A stretch of DNA of 64,000 nt from Murimonas intestini (lineage in GTDB: Bacteria; Bacillota; Clostridia; Lachnospirales; Lachnospiraceae): NCBI RefSeq assembly GCF_024622195.1, contig NZ_JANKBI010000009.1, forward strand, positions 62,001 through 126,000, written 5' to 3'. Shown in pieces: positions 9,812 through 19,268 of this stretch (position 1 is its first letter; each line of letters begins with the position of its first letter). The notes under the pieces were generated by a model. It did no database searches, was not told the DNA's origin, and saw only the letters and a list, made by a program, of their open reading frames with translations. The position numbers and the translations under genes are program-made.

Positions 9812-11449
9812 TTAGCTTCCGAATAATACGTCTTTAGAATATCCATATAAAATCAATGGCATTAACTGGTCAAATGCGATAACATCGTCACCGGCTTCCT
9901 GGTTCATAAAGCTTCCATAAAAACTGCTTCCTGTATCCCATACCCGGTTCTGCTCTATTTTCTGCAGCGCTCTTGTATATATCCCGGCATTCCCGCTTTC
10001 ATATCCAATCAGCCCTGCAATTGCGTAGACAGCTGTCGTTTCATAGTCATATCCCGGGACCACTGTACCATCCACATTGTATCTGGCAGCCAGCCCGTCT
10101 CCTTCCAGCTGTTCCAGGAGCCATTCCTCCGAAGTCTCCTTTAAAAGCCCGGCTTTTGCCAGATGATACAGGGTCATCAGTGCCTCAGCTGTATTTATGC
10201 TGTCCTGGCTGTATTTCTTTTTGTCATAGTCATAGCTGGAAAAATACAGAGGAAATCCATCACCGATATATCCGTCCTGCACAATAGCAGCCATCCTATC
10301 CTTAAGCTCCCCCCATTTATTATTCTGCTCCTGAAGCCTCCCCAGAGCATCCAATTCCCCATAACACAGGGAGATAACACTCCCCGGGCTTTCCTGGGAA
10401 AAATCATAAAAACTGCTCATGCTGTCCCCGTACACATTGTATTTAAGTATGGCATCCGCCAGCTCTTCTGCCTCTTTGATGTAGCCTCCCCACTGCTCTT
10501 CTGCCATGCACAGTGTCCTGCAGATCCTCAGATCATCCAGCAGCGCATTCGCTCCTGCCTTTTTTCCATCTGCAGTCACATACCACGAAAATATCCCCTG
10601 TTCATACATATTTGCTTTCAGAAAATCATACGCCCTGTCAAAAGCTCCCTGATCATCCGCTAAGACAGCATATTCCATCATCAGCCCCTGGGATTCACTC
10701 AGGACATCATGTCCTGTGGGGTGAGTACCTGATTTTCCCTTGTAATTTGTATAGATTCCGCCTTCGCTCCCGGACAATTGGCTGGCTATAAACTTTTCTG
10801 CTGCTTCACTCCCCCCATATTTTACATAATCCAGTACTGAATCCAGAGCTTCCCTGCTCTCTGGCACATCTGCTGCTGCATATCTCACGATACCCTCATC
10901 ATCCAGCACGATCACAGTGGGAATTCTTTTAACTCCATATGCCTTATAAGCTTTCAGCCCTTCGTCATACAGACACTCAAGCCCAACCTTTTTCTCACTC
11001 AGCAGGGCCCGGACTTTTTCTCTGCTCTCACCTTTATCCTGGTCCAGTTTATCGATCAATACCATATTTGTATCTTTTCGCTCCTCAAGCAGTTCCCTGA
11101 ATTCTTCAGAATGCTCCAGGAACTGCTCACAATATTTGCACCAGCTCCCCCAGAAAGCTATAACAAGCATTTTCCCCTGGTATTCTGACAGCTCTTTCTT
11201 TTCTCCCGTCCCATCTGTGAATTCAGTGACCGGCAATCTTTCCCCGTACAGTACACCAGAAGGCAGAAAATCATTCTCCTCTGTCAGTTTCTTTTCCCCT
11301 TCTGTCTCTTTCTGTACTGTTTTCTCCGTCTCTGTGGGCTGTTCTTCTCTGCCTGTAAGTAAAATGGCAATACATGCAAGCGCAATAACTGCTAAAACAA
11401 TAATGGCTGCTATACATATTTTTTCCGCTGATCTAACCTTTTTGTCCAT
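9812..11449 (-). CDS. Membrane-anchored thioredoxin-like/GH8-like fusion (YdaJ-like)
   Basis: 545 residues. An N-terminal membrane helix (about 10-30, IAAIIVLAVIALACIAILL) is followed by a Glu/Thr-rich linker, a TlpA/thioredoxin-like domain (about 75-205) with the redox motif FWGSWCKYCEQ, and an (alpha/alpha)6 domain (about 215-545). The last has HDVLSESQGLMM, equivalent to the SEGQ acid-residue motif of family 8 glycosidases (BcsZ, YdaJ). It probably sits outside the cell and trims or edits the polymer. Fusion of a redoxin to a GH8 domain is unusual. I chose the start at MDKKVRSAEK (11449), 17 bp inside the upstream gene, after AAGGAAAAGGAAG; a longer in-frame start at 11527 lacks a good ribosome site. 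The GH8 identity rests on motif and context, not on a search. Confidence 0.75.
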   Translation of the reverse strand: MDKKVRSAEKICIAAIIVLAVIALACIAILLTGREEQPTETEKTVQKETEGEKKLTEENDFLPSGVLYGERLPVTEFTDGTGEKKELSEYQGKMLVIAFWGSWCKYCEQFLEHSEEFRELLEERKDTNMVLIDKLDQDKGESREKVRALLSEKKVGLECLYDEGLKAYKAYGVKRIPTVIVLDDEGIVRYAAADVPESREALDSVLDYVKYGGSEAAEKFIASQLSGSEGGIYTNYKGKSGTHPTGHDVLSESQGLMMEYAVLADDQGAFDRAYDFLKANMYEQGIFSWYVTADGKKAGANALLDDLRICRTLCMAEEQWGGYIKEAEELADAILKYNVYGDSMSSFYDFSQESPGSVISLCYGELDALGRLQEQNNKWGELKDRMAAIVQDGYIGDGFPLYFSSYDYDKKKYSQDSINTAEALMTLYHLAKAGLLKETSEEWLLEQLEGDGLAARYNVDGTVVPGYDYETTAVYAIAGLIGYESGNAGIYTRALQKIEQNRVWDTGSSFYGSFMNQEAGDDVIAFDQLMPLILYGYSKDVLFGS

Positions 11450-13250
11450 CTTCCTTTTCCTTATCCGGCTCTGACGGGTCAGGCGTCCCATCCTTTTCAT
11501 ATGCCTCAGATACGCTGACAGTGACATATCCCTTTTTCAATGCATCCATCATATCAAAACCGCATCTCATAGCTTCTTCCCTGCGCTTTTTCAATTCCTC
11601 TTCCTCATTTAAGAGAACTTCCATCTTTTTCTCATCTTCCTGCTTTTCCAGAAGACAGCGTTCCTTTTCTTCCCGGGAAGCCAGCACTTTGCAGCGGTTC
11701 ATTTCATAGACTTCTTTTATCGTAAATCCTGCCAGCAGCACAAACATAAACAGCGCGTGATAGTGATAACGGTTCTGGCTCTCAACAAACAGATGCATCC
11801 CCGCAGTTCCCACAAAGATCAGGATGAACGGAAAAGTGATGCCGTTTCCCCGCTTCCACAAAAATATCCCTTCTACCCCGGCCAGCGCCACTAATGTTAA
11901 ATAAAATAAGTTGCTTATATCACGGACTCCATAGAGAAATTTTTCCCGGGCAGGGGTGAGTGTTCCCTGCTGGTCCATAAATAAAATATTCCAGGTGCTC
12001 CCATAGTCATCATTAGCCCACAATGCCTGGAATTTATGTACGAAAAGGTTAAATATTCCCTTTGGGTTTTTAAGCCTTTCCAGAGCCAGGTCCCGGCAGG
12101 CTATATGGGCCTGGGTGGCGCTGCCCGTCTGTTCCATGGCGCCATACAGATAATCAGCATCTTCCTGGTTCCAGCCTCCATATGACTCTTCATTCAATCC
12201 GACCAGGAGGTTATAGCCAAAGGAGGACGTCCCGGAGGCGGTCTTCTGATCTATGGTATAAGAAATACCCATGGAAAAGAAATTAGAGACACAGAAATAT
12301 GTAATAACAATAACAAGGCATCTCATCCACCCTTTTCCCAGTATCCGAAGTGACAGTGGCTGATCGCTGGGCAATTTTACCGGAAGGCGCATTTTCTGCG
12401 GAAGTATGCAGATCACGATCGTTATCAGAAGGATCAGCGCCATGGGGCGGACCGCTGCCGTCACAGCCAGCAATACCCCAATTGCAAAGTGCAGGAGTAC
12501 GCCTCTCACGGGCTTCTTTGTATCAGGCGGATATTCTTTTATTGTTTTCACAAAAAGATAAAGACACAGCATGAGCAAAAATGAAAATAAATATTCACTT
12601 GCAACCATATTGATGTAAAGGATCTGAGACGGCCAGAATGCTGTCAGGAAAAGGGCAGACAAACCGCATATCCTTCCTCCCGCAGCTTTTCCTGTCCTGT
12701 ATGCCAGAAATACAGTACCCATGGCCAGAACCACATTAAAATACTGGGCGGTCTGTACACTTGTCCCGAATATCCTGAATAAAACTGCCAGCACATACGG
12801 ATAGCCGAACACATGTGGAAACATAGCTATATAGTCACAGTATCCCGGCCCTTCCTTTAACAAAGTCCCTCTGTTTATCAAATCAGCAATCTCATAATAA
12901 GTCTTATAATCTGATTCCGGCTCCATAGGCATTGACTGCAGATATCTTATACGGATGATAAACCCCGCCGCCAGCACAAGAATTACTACAGCCGCCTCCG
13001 CATATTTAAGAACCTGCTCCCTGGCTTTCAGGCGGTTACCTATATCAAATCTGGCCAGCATCCCCGTGATCCCGTTCAGGGCCAGCCACACTGCCAGAAG
13101 CATCACAAGAAATACCCCCTGGAGCAGATAGGGATATTCCTGCCCTTCCCCCAGCGCAGTCACTCCGCTGATCAAGGTGTATAATACCGCCGTTATATAA
13201 AGGATGATCACAAAATAGCTGAATACATTTTTTCTGGGTTCCATATGCAA
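11433..13250 (-). CDS. GT39/ArnT-like polytopic glycosyltransferase with cytoplasmic coiled-coil tail
   Basis: 605 residues (603 if the ATG at 13244 is used instead of the TTG at 13250). About 12 hydrophobic segments; the first large outside loop carries the acidic motif PMEPESDYKTYYEIAD (about 110-126), as in PMT/ArnT-type GT-C enzymes that transfer sugars from polyprenyl phosphate. The region GTVFLAYRTGKAAGGRI is typical of this group. The last 95 residues are charged and predicted helical (EEKERCLLEKQEDEKKMEV, then NEEEELKKRREEAMRC) and end in an acidic tail. It lies between the BcsB-like gene and the GH8 fusion. Likely role: decorating the polymer with a lipid-linked sugar from the DPM1-like enzyme at 495. 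That role is inferred from family and context. Confidence 0.72.
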   Translation of the reverse strand: MHMEPRKNVFSYFVIILYITAVLYTLISGVTALGEGQEYPYLLQGVFLVMLLAVWLALNGITGMLARFDIGNRLKAREQVLKYAEAAVVILVLAAGFIIRIRYLQSMPMEPESDYKTYYEIADLINRGTLLKEGPGYCDYIAMFPHVFGYPYVLAVLFRIFGTSVQTAQYFNVVLAMGTVFLAYRTGKAAGGRICGLSALFLTAFWPSQILYINMVASEYLFSFLLMLCLYLFVKTIKEYPPDTKKPVRGVLLHFAIGVLLAVTAAVRPMALILLITIVICILPQKMRLPVKLPSDQPLSLRILGKGWMRCLVIVITYFCVSNFFSMGISYTIDQKTASGTSSFGYNLLVGLNEESYGGWNQEDADYLYGAMEQTGSATQAHIACRDLALERLKNPKGIFNLFVHKFQALWANDDYGSTWNILFMDQQGTLTPAREKFLYGVRDISNLFYLTLVALAGVEGIFLWKRGNGITFPFILIFVGTAGMHLFVESQNRYHYHALFMFVLLAGFTIKEVYEMNRCKVLASREEKERCLLEKQEDEKKMEVLLNEEEELKKRREEAMRCGFDMMDALKKGYVTVSVSEAYEKDGTPDPSEPDKEKEDGQKG

Positions 13251-13282
13251 CCTGACCTTTCTTACTTTTAGCTTGGTGTATG

Positions 13283-15490
13283 CTATTTCTTTCTCTGCCT
13301 CCAGTATATACGTATGAGTATTAAGACTACTGCCAGCAGAAGCAGAAGCATAACAGATGTGGCTGCAACAGCGAAAATCACAGAATCCCTGTTATTCTCA
13401 AAAATCGTCTTCAGAACAGGCTGCTTTCTGTTCTTTTCAACAGCTGCCATTTCAAATGTCTTGATTTCCAGTTCATCATCTATAAGCACTGTATCCTTTT
13501 CCAGCTTCCACACATTTTCATCTTTACTGATAAAGGATTTTATATTTGACAAGGTCTCATCATTTAATGCCCCTGCCACAAGTATGGCCTTGTTGTCCGC
13601 ATACGGTGAATAGAGCAGCTGCAGAGAAGCTATCTTCCCGGCATAATCATCTGAAAGCACCAGCCGGCCATTACTTTGGAAAGCTGTCCCATCTTCATTG
13701 TATTTAAAATACAGCTGACCGTTGAGTTCCTGTATAAGACTGTTATCATTGTAATTTCCAACTGTAATGATGTTATGGGATTTCTCCTCCCCGGTACCTA
13801 ATTCCCCTGCCCTTTTTACCTGTATATCCCCATATGGAGTGATGCTTTCCCCATACAGAGCTATGATATGGCCTAATGTATCTAATTCCTCCTCTGTTAT
13901 CTCATCCGGGATCACAACAAGAAGATCATTAAACATAGAGGATATCTCAAAAGGATACGGCCTGGTGGATAATGAATAATTACTTTCCACACCGACAGGA
14001 AGATAGAAAACAGAATCCTCTGTCACATACGCCCACGGCATCTGGTCCATCCTTGGAGTACAGAACAGTTCCGGCAGTTCCAGATCAAATGCCACTGATA
14101 TCTTGCCGGCATATGTGCCAATCACATCTTCGGGCATAGTAAAGGAAAGTTCATCGCCGTCCGCGTTCTCTTGCGTCAGTTTCTTGCTGGCAACCGGCAC
14201 GTCTCCCCAATAAACAGTCACCATAGAACGGCGGAAATCCAGATTCTCACTATAGCGGAATTTCAGCACTACTTTTCCTGAATCCGCCAGCACATATCCG
14301 CCTGAAAACGGCAGATAAATATCAGCTGTCTGATGAAATGGCCCTATAAAATTCAATCCTTCTTCAGTCAGTGCATCCAGCGTATACCTGCCGGCTATCA
14401 TATCACTCTTTGCCGAAGATTCCCTGATGATCTGCGCACTCCCCTTTTTAACAAATGTCTGGCTTGTTTTTTCCTGTGACACACGTTCTTCATCCAGCAG
14501 CATGGTGACTGCCTCCACAAGGCAGTCACCGTCTTCCGATGTGATGAGTAGAAGCGGATTGCCGTTTTTATCCGCCATGAATTTCACCATCGCCTGCTCT
14601 TTCAGATCTCTGCCATTCAGCCCTTCCTGCACAGCCTGCTTCAGTTCCCCGTCCAGGCTGTCAAAAAGTGATATGATGATTTTATTTCCCTCATCCCACG
14701 GAAGCGAAGAATAAGTGACGAGTGAAATATCATCCTCCATATCAGTCCTGCTTCCCAGACCGGCCCTCACCATCAGCGCCGCTTCCAGCTCTTTCTCATC
14801 TTTTGCGTCAGATACGGCAATATATGCCAAACTTCCCGACTCATCAACTGTAGATATAAACGGGTACGGATAGTAAGATATCATCTGATCATGATCCTTT
14901 AAGCTATATCCTACCTGAATAAAAGATTCCTTGCGGATGCTTATCCAGTTAGCCCCTGAAAAATCATCAATACATCCTTCCTCATCATAGATCCTGGCAT
15001 ACCCTGTCACATCGAAGCTGTTATAGCCTTCCTTTATCATTTCAATGGGGATCTCCACATACAGCGTCTGTGTCTTCCCATTTTGGTAATCCATTTTATA
15101 AGAAGTGACAGGGACATTGTTGACCATAAACGTCAGGGAAGCCGGGACGTCCTGTATCATCTGGCTAAGTTCTACCTGTATCCTGGCATATGCGTATTCG
15201 CTGTCCCAGTAATCCGGGACCTGGAAATAATAAGTGTTCGTCTGAAATATACCGCTCAGAACAATATCATCGCTGTATTCAAAATCCTTATGGTTTTCAG
15301 CGCTCACATCGGGTTCCTTAGTGTTCGCCTCTAAAGCATCCTCCGGATCTGAATCCATAATATCCCCCAGCGCCTCTTCCTTTGTGGGCGTATCCTGGGC
15401 TGCCGCATATACATCTCTTCCCGATACCAGTATTACTGATAAAAGGAAAAGCACTGCTGCTATGGCGAAACCGCTTTTACTTCTTGCCAT
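13283..15490 (-). CDS. BcsB/YdaN-like exopolysaccharide synthase accessory protein
   Basis: 735 residues: signal peptide (SGFAIAAVLFLLSVILVSG, about 6-24), a large outside region of repeated beta-rich blocks, and one C-terminal membrane helix (VMLLLLLAVVLILI) with a basic tail. This is the architecture of BcsB and of B. subtilis YdaN, in which carbohydrate-binding and flavodoxin-like domains alternate and the C-terminal helix packs on the synthase. Visible blocks include VPASLTFMVNNVPVTS and PEDVIGTYAGKISVAFDLEL. The start is MARSKSG at 15490, behind GGAGGAAG and 14 bp inside the synthase gene; the longer in-frame start at 15568 is unlikely. It presumably guides the nascent chain outside the membrane together with the GT2 synthase. 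Confidence 0.82.
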   Translation of the reverse strand: MARSKSGFAIAAVLFLLSVILVSGRDVYAAAQDTPTKEEALGDIMDSDPEDALEANTKEPDVSAENHKDFEYSDDIVLSGIFQTNTYYFQVPDYWDSEYAYARIQVELSQMIQDVPASLTFMVNNVPVTSYKMDYQNGKTQTLYVEIPIEMIKEGYNSFDVTGYARIYDEEGCIDDFSGANWISIRKESFIQVGYSLKDHDQMISYYPYPFISTVDESGSLAYIAVSDAKDEKELEAALMVRAGLGSRTDMEDDISLVTYSSLPWDEGNKIIISLFDSLDGELKQAVQEGLNGRDLKEQAMVKFMADKNGNPLLLITSEDGDCLVEAVTMLLDEERVSQEKTSQTFVKKGSAQIIRESSAKSDMIAGRYTLDALTEEGLNFIGPFHQTADIYLPFSGGYVLADSGKVVLKFRYSENLDFRRSMVTVYWGDVPVASKKLTQENADGDELSFTMPEDVIGTYAGKISVAFDLELPELFCTPRMDQMPWAYVTEDSVFYLPVGVESNYSLSTRPYPFEISSMFNDLLVVIPDEITEEELDTLGHIIALYGESITPYGDIQVKRAGELGTGEEKSHNIITVGNYNDNSLIQELNGQLYFKYNEDGTAFQSNGRLVLSDDYAGKIASLQLLYSPYADNKAILVAGALNDETLSNIKSFISKDENVWKLEKDTVLIDDELEIKTFEMAAVEKNRKQPVLKTIFENNRDSVIFAVAATSVMLLLLLAVVLILIRIYWRQRKK

Positions 15491-16814
15491 TTTTCTTCCT
15501 CCTTGATTTCTTATCCAAAAAATCTTCCATGTCCTGGTCATCTTCCTTTGACGCTGCCATCTCCACATACCTCACTGTCTTGTCCCACATCACTTCTTTA
15601 TGGAATACCTGATCTGTGATACTCAGCCAGACCGCCTTGAGCACTACAAATACCCAAAGCTTTGCATATGTAAAAAGCATTAAAAATGACAGGATCACCG
15701 ACTCCAGTGAAAATTCATTTTTTTCTGTTACAAGGGTGAGCATAATATTTACTACAAAAACAAGGATAGCCATCCCCCACAGTAAAGAGGAAAATCCTCC
15801 CAGCGTAATATGGACAAACCCCAGTATGCCGCTGAAAAATATAATGTCTGATATGATCAGTGAAGACAGCATCAGTACATATACGATCGTGTAATAGAAG
15901 ACATCAAGTCTCATGGGGCCGGCAGTTTTGTCAAAGCCATATCTGAAATTTTTCAGCAGCACGTAGATATTGCCTTTGGCCCATCTTGTCCTCTGTTTGA
16001 ACCAAACTTTCATCAGATGAGGTTCCTGCTCCCATGTGACCGCCAGCGGCATCTGCTTAATGTAGTATCCCATCCTGTACAGACGGAAGCTGATCTCCGT
16101 ATCTTCCGAAAGCGCCTTGGTGTCCCAGCCTCCGATTTCTTCAATAATGCTCCTGCGTATTACATAATTCGTACCGGGTATCGTACAAAGCTTAAAGAAA
16201 AAATACCTGCCCGCCTGATTCATGCACTGATATGCCAGTGTCTCAATATTCACAAAACGGCTGAGAAGTGATGCATATTTATTCCTGGTCCTGAATTTTC
16301 CTATGACAGCCCCCAGCTTATCATCAGACATCAGGTTTTCCACCAATATTGTCAATGCATCTGGTTCCGGCGTGTTATCGGCATCATATATTGCGATCAC
16401 CTCACCTCTTGCCATGGAAAACCCAATGTTCAGCGCATTTGATTTACCTGTTCCTCCCACCTCAGGGCCTGTGTTGATAACGATCAGCTTATGCCCCGGA
16501 AATTCCCTCTGAAGCCCTTTAAGCATTTCAGACGTATTATCATTTGAATTATCATTGATCACAATGATCTCATAAAGCTCTTTCGGATAAGTAAATCTCA
16601 GCAGGGATCTGACTGTTCGCATAATGACAATACTCTCATTGTGGGCAGGAACAAGGACGCTTACCATTGGATATTTTTCCAGGGGTATCCTGCCGTCGCC
16701 TTTTCCTACCTGCATATAGTAGATAAAGCCTCCTACTGACAGGATCACATTCATGATCATTAAGAGCCAGATCGCAATAATTGCAAAAAGTGATAATAAA
16801 TCTATAAATGACAT
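15477..16814 (-). CDS. Processive GT2 polysaccharide synthase (BcsA/YdaM-like)
   Basis: A 445-residue membrane glycosyltransferase. One N-terminal helix (about 5-32) is followed by the GT-A domain with the processive-synthase signature: D88 in VINDNS, D144-A-D146, E237-D238 in LSEDTE and Q274-R-T-R-W278; then three to four C-terminal membrane helices. These D, DxD, ED, QxxRW residues are those of cellulose, hyaluronan and poly-GlcNAc synthases. No PilZ domain is present, so c-di-GMP must act through a partner, in agreement with the degenerate GGDEF protein two genes upstream. It corresponds to YdaM of B. subtilis by neighbours and order. It starts 8 bp after the DUF2334-like gene. The sugar polymerised cannot be read from the sequence; wecB suggests ManNAc. 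Confidence 0.92.
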   Translation of the reverse strand: MSFIDLLSLFAIIAIWLLMIMNVILSVGGFIYYMQVGKGDGRIPLEKYPMVSVLVPAHNESIVIMRTVRSLLRFTYPKELYEIIVINDNSNDNTSEMLKGLQREFPGHKLIVINTGPEVGGTGKSNALNIGFSMARGEVIAIYDADNTPEPDALTILVENLMSDDKLGAVIGKFRTRNKYASLLSRFVNIETLAYQCMNQAGRYFFFKLCTIPGTNYVIRRSIIEEIGGWDTKALSEDTEISFRLYRMGYYIKQMPLAVTWEQEPHLMKVWFKQRTRWAKGNIYVLLKNFRYGFDKTAGPMRLDVFYYTIVYVLMLSSLIISDIIFFSGILGFVHITLGGFSSLLWGMAILVFVVNIMLTLVTEKNEFSLESVILSFLMLFTYAKLWVFVVLKAVWLSITDQVFHKEVMWDKTVRYVEMAASKEDDQDMEDFLDKKSRRKKNGKK

Positions 16815-16822
16815 ATCCTTCC

Positions 16823-18397
16823 CTACTCTCTCTTATCATCAAAGAAAAAATTCCTTCTGTTCCTCTTTCTTGCATATATAATAAATGATACAAATATCAC
16901 TACTATTGCCGCGACTAAAACCATCAGGATCTTATTCTGGTTCTGAAGGCTGACTGTTATCCTCTGTATGATATTCCTTCCATAATCAAAATCCTCATCA
17001 AATGCCTCCGGCTGAAATTCAATGACAGCCTCCTTTCCATTGATGCTCAGGATACGGTCTTCATAATTCATCCAAAAATCATTCGCCCATACACTGTGGT
17101 TCATATCCCACAGATTTTTAAACGGTACTGAAGATTCCCTGCAGTTTTTTATTTTTTCTTCCAGGACCCCTGTCTCTTCACAGGAATCCAGATACAGGGC
17201 AGAAGAGTAACATTTTAGATAGGAAGTCCCAGTCTTGTCCAGCCCGATCAGAGGCAGTACCAGCTGGTGATAATTGTAATAAAGAGAATTCTTATGGGAA
17301 TCCAGGTCAAATCCGCTGCTGCTGCCGTCATCACAGACAAATACCGTCCTGTATCTCTGCAGGACTTTCAGATATGTCTCATCATTTGTCCAGCTTAAAG
17401 GTACTTCAATCCCAAGAGGATATACTCCATAATCCGTATATGCCACAGTCATATCAGTGAGCTTTTCATAAAGTTCATCAATATCTGTATCTGCTTTATG
17501 TATCACAGGCGCATTTAAGATAACTGCTCCGCCGTTTGCCTGGGCATAGCTCAGCACCTGGCAGAATTGCTTCATGGAGGGAAATTCCGTATTCTGCAAG
17601 ACCGGCATAACAGAAATCACAAAAGGTATGCCCGACTCAATCAGGATATCAACCCTCTCCTTTAATTTTTCTGCACTCATAAACGGATAAACCTTGTCAA
17701 GTACAAAATACTGGGCATAATCCGGCGGAGAATCCAGATAGGGCCACATCCACTGTACGATTTCCTGCATAAGGGCCGCCCTGGCAAGACTTCCTGAAAA
17801 ATCAGTGACAGGTATAAACCTTACATTTCCCACCTGGGAACAAAATGGGTAGGACTTATTTCCTGCTGTAATCTCACCATTTGTGTAGCCTTCTTCCAAA
17901 AATTTTCTCATGCCCCTGATCTCCACAAGCTCTTCAAATCTGTTCTCTTCGGAGAAGCAGTATTCCAGCTTTCCCTTTTCCTGAGTCTCCCTGCCTGCGC
18001 AAAACGCTGCCTGTCCTGTCTCTGTCAGATATTTTTCCATGAAGGCGCTGCCCAGTACCATCAGACTGCCATCATAGTCCCCTAACTCTTCCATAAATTT
18101 CCCGGGAACCTCATCCAGACCATAGCAGATGATATAACTGTATTTGGAGACAATATCCGCACACTGCTCTGGTGTTCCAAAATCAAGGCTCCTGTTCAAT
18201 GCATTGGCTAGCATGCTGATATATTCAATGTCTTCCGCTTCATCATCTGAAGGGGATTCATTATGCACAAGAAGTATCTCAGCTTCACCGGCCGGCAGAT
18301 ACTCCCGCTCCTCCTCTGCCTGTACCAGCACAGCTGATATCAGCCACAGCAGCACCGCCAGTACAGGTAACCTCTTAAACATCGTACTGCAGTTCAT
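16823..18397 (-). CDS. DUF2334/YdaL-like membrane-anchored deacetylase-fold protein
   Basis: 524 residues: signal peptide (MFKRLPVLAVLLWLISAVLVQA), a long outside region, and a C-terminal helix (ILMVLVAAIVVIFVSFIIYA) with a basic cytoplasmic tail. About 255-300 reads FVLDKVYPFMSAEKL, then ESGIPFVISVMPVL, closely resembling the DUF2334 (polysaccharide-deacetylase-like) core of B. subtilis YdaL. In the usual family the metal site includes an acidic residue before the YPF block and a histidine-rich LHGxTH motif. Here the second motif reads GGAVILNAPVIH, so the metal site may be altered. I chose the start at MNCSTMFKR (18397) behind AGAAGG; it overlaps the preceding gene by 23 bp. Role: part of the synthase complex, perhaps glycan binding rather than deacetylation. 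Confidence 0.72.
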   Translation of the reverse strand: MNCSTMFKRLPVLAVLLWLISAVLVQAEEEREYLPAGEAEILLVHNESPSDDEAEDIEYISMLANALNRSLDFGTPEQCADIVSKYSYIICYGLDEVPGKFMEELGDYDGSLMVLGSAFMEKYLTETGQAAFCAGRETQEKGKLEYCFSEENRFEELVEIRGMRKFLEEGYTNGEITAGNKSYPFCSQVGNVRFIPVTDFSGSLARAALMQEIVQWMWPYLDSPPDYAQYFVLDKVYPFMSAEKLKERVDILIESGIPFVISVMPVLQNTEFPSMKQFCQVLSYAQANGGAVILNAPVIHKADTDIDELYEKLTDMTVAYTDYGVYPLGIEVPLSWTNDETYLKVLQRYRTVFVCDDGSSSGFDLDSHKNSLYYNYHQLVLPLIGLDKTGTSYLKCYSSALYLDSCEETGVLEEKIKNCRESSVPFKNLWDMNHSVWANDFWMNYEDRILSINGKEAVIEFQPEAFDEDFDYGRNIIQRITVSLQNQNKILMVLVAAIVVIFVSFIIYARKRNRRNFFFDDKRE

Positions 18398-19268
18398 TTT
18401 CTGCCTTCTGCTTAAATTCAATCGCATTAGATACCTTCTCTTCGTCATATTCAAAACACCCTGTCTTAATTTCCACCTTGATCGCCCTGTCCAGAATATC
18501 TTCAAAAGTTTCCCTGTCTCCCATCTTCTTCAATATCCTGCTTTTCATAATTTCAGTGCCGCCCCTGTCACATGTACAGATGATCCCGATGGAGCCGGAA
18601 GCATCAATGGCATACAGACGGTCTTCCAGCCTGACGGAATCTTCTATTGCCTCCGCCATCCTCCGTTTCAGTTCATCAAATTGTCCGGCATTTAATATAG
18701 ACCGCAGTTCCTGGACATACCGCAGCTCCACGATCATCAGGGACAGCTTAAGCTGATTCCTTCTGCTGTAAGCCATCTGTCTTTCCAAATCCATGTACAT
18801 ACTTTTCAGGTTATACAGCCCTGTCACAACGTCCACCAGGACCATATTTCTGAGCTGCTCCTCCAGCATTTCCGTCATTACCTCAGTCTTATAAGTTGTC
18901 TGCATAAACACCAGCATGGCGGCAATGCATAAAAGCGGAAGTACCAGCCATATATATGACATCCATGTAATCTCCACACCGTTTGCAACAGCCTGATAAA
19001 TTTTGTAGACTGTATAAAATAAAGTCTGTACAGATCCCAGCACGACAGCTATGTACCTGGCTTTATAAGATGCCAGAAGGATGCCCGCTCCCAGCACAAA
19101 GAACATCACCACATTTTCTATCCTGGCATCTCCTTCAGATGCGGCGATCACAAGCGCTCCGGCCAGTATTCCTCCCAGAAATACCAGCAGGCCCACATCC
19201 TGGAGCACTGATTCCGCCTGTTTTGTCCTGATGATCAAATTTGCCTGATTTTCATCTTTTTTCTTCAT
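18375..19268 (-). CDS. Membrane protein with degenerate GGDEF domain, predicted c-di-GMP receptor (YdaK-like)
   Basis: 297 residues: four hydrophobic segments within about 23-122, then a GGDEF domain (about 140-297) starting VDVVTGLYNLKSMYMDLE, close to the usual D(x)LTGLxNR start. At the active-site position the GGDEF loop is replaced by DASGS (222-226), so cyclase activity is not expected. Ten residues upstream the inhibitory-site motif RxxD is intact (R213-L-E-D216), in the spacing seen in PleD (SVRxxD, then the loop). This combination is known from YdaK of B. subtilis and the Listeria Pss receptor, which bind c-di-GMP and switch on their synthases. The ATG at 19268 lies behind GGAGG and overlaps the upstream gene by 17 bp. 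Confidence 0.88.
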   Translation of the reverse strand: MKKKDENQANLIIRTKQAESVLQDVGLLVFLGGILAGALVIAASEGDARIENVVMFFVLGAGILLASYKARYIAVVLGSVQTLFYTVYKIYQAVANGVEITWMSYIWLVLPLLCIAAMLVFMQTTYKTEVMTEMLEEQLRNMVLVDVVTGLYNLKSMYMDLERQMAYSRRNQLKLSLMIVELRYVQELRSILNAGQFDELKRRMAEAIEDSVRLEDRLYAIDASGSIGIICTCDRGGTEIMKSRILKKMGDRETFEDILDRAIKVEIKTGCFEYDEEKVSNAIEFKQKAENELQYDV

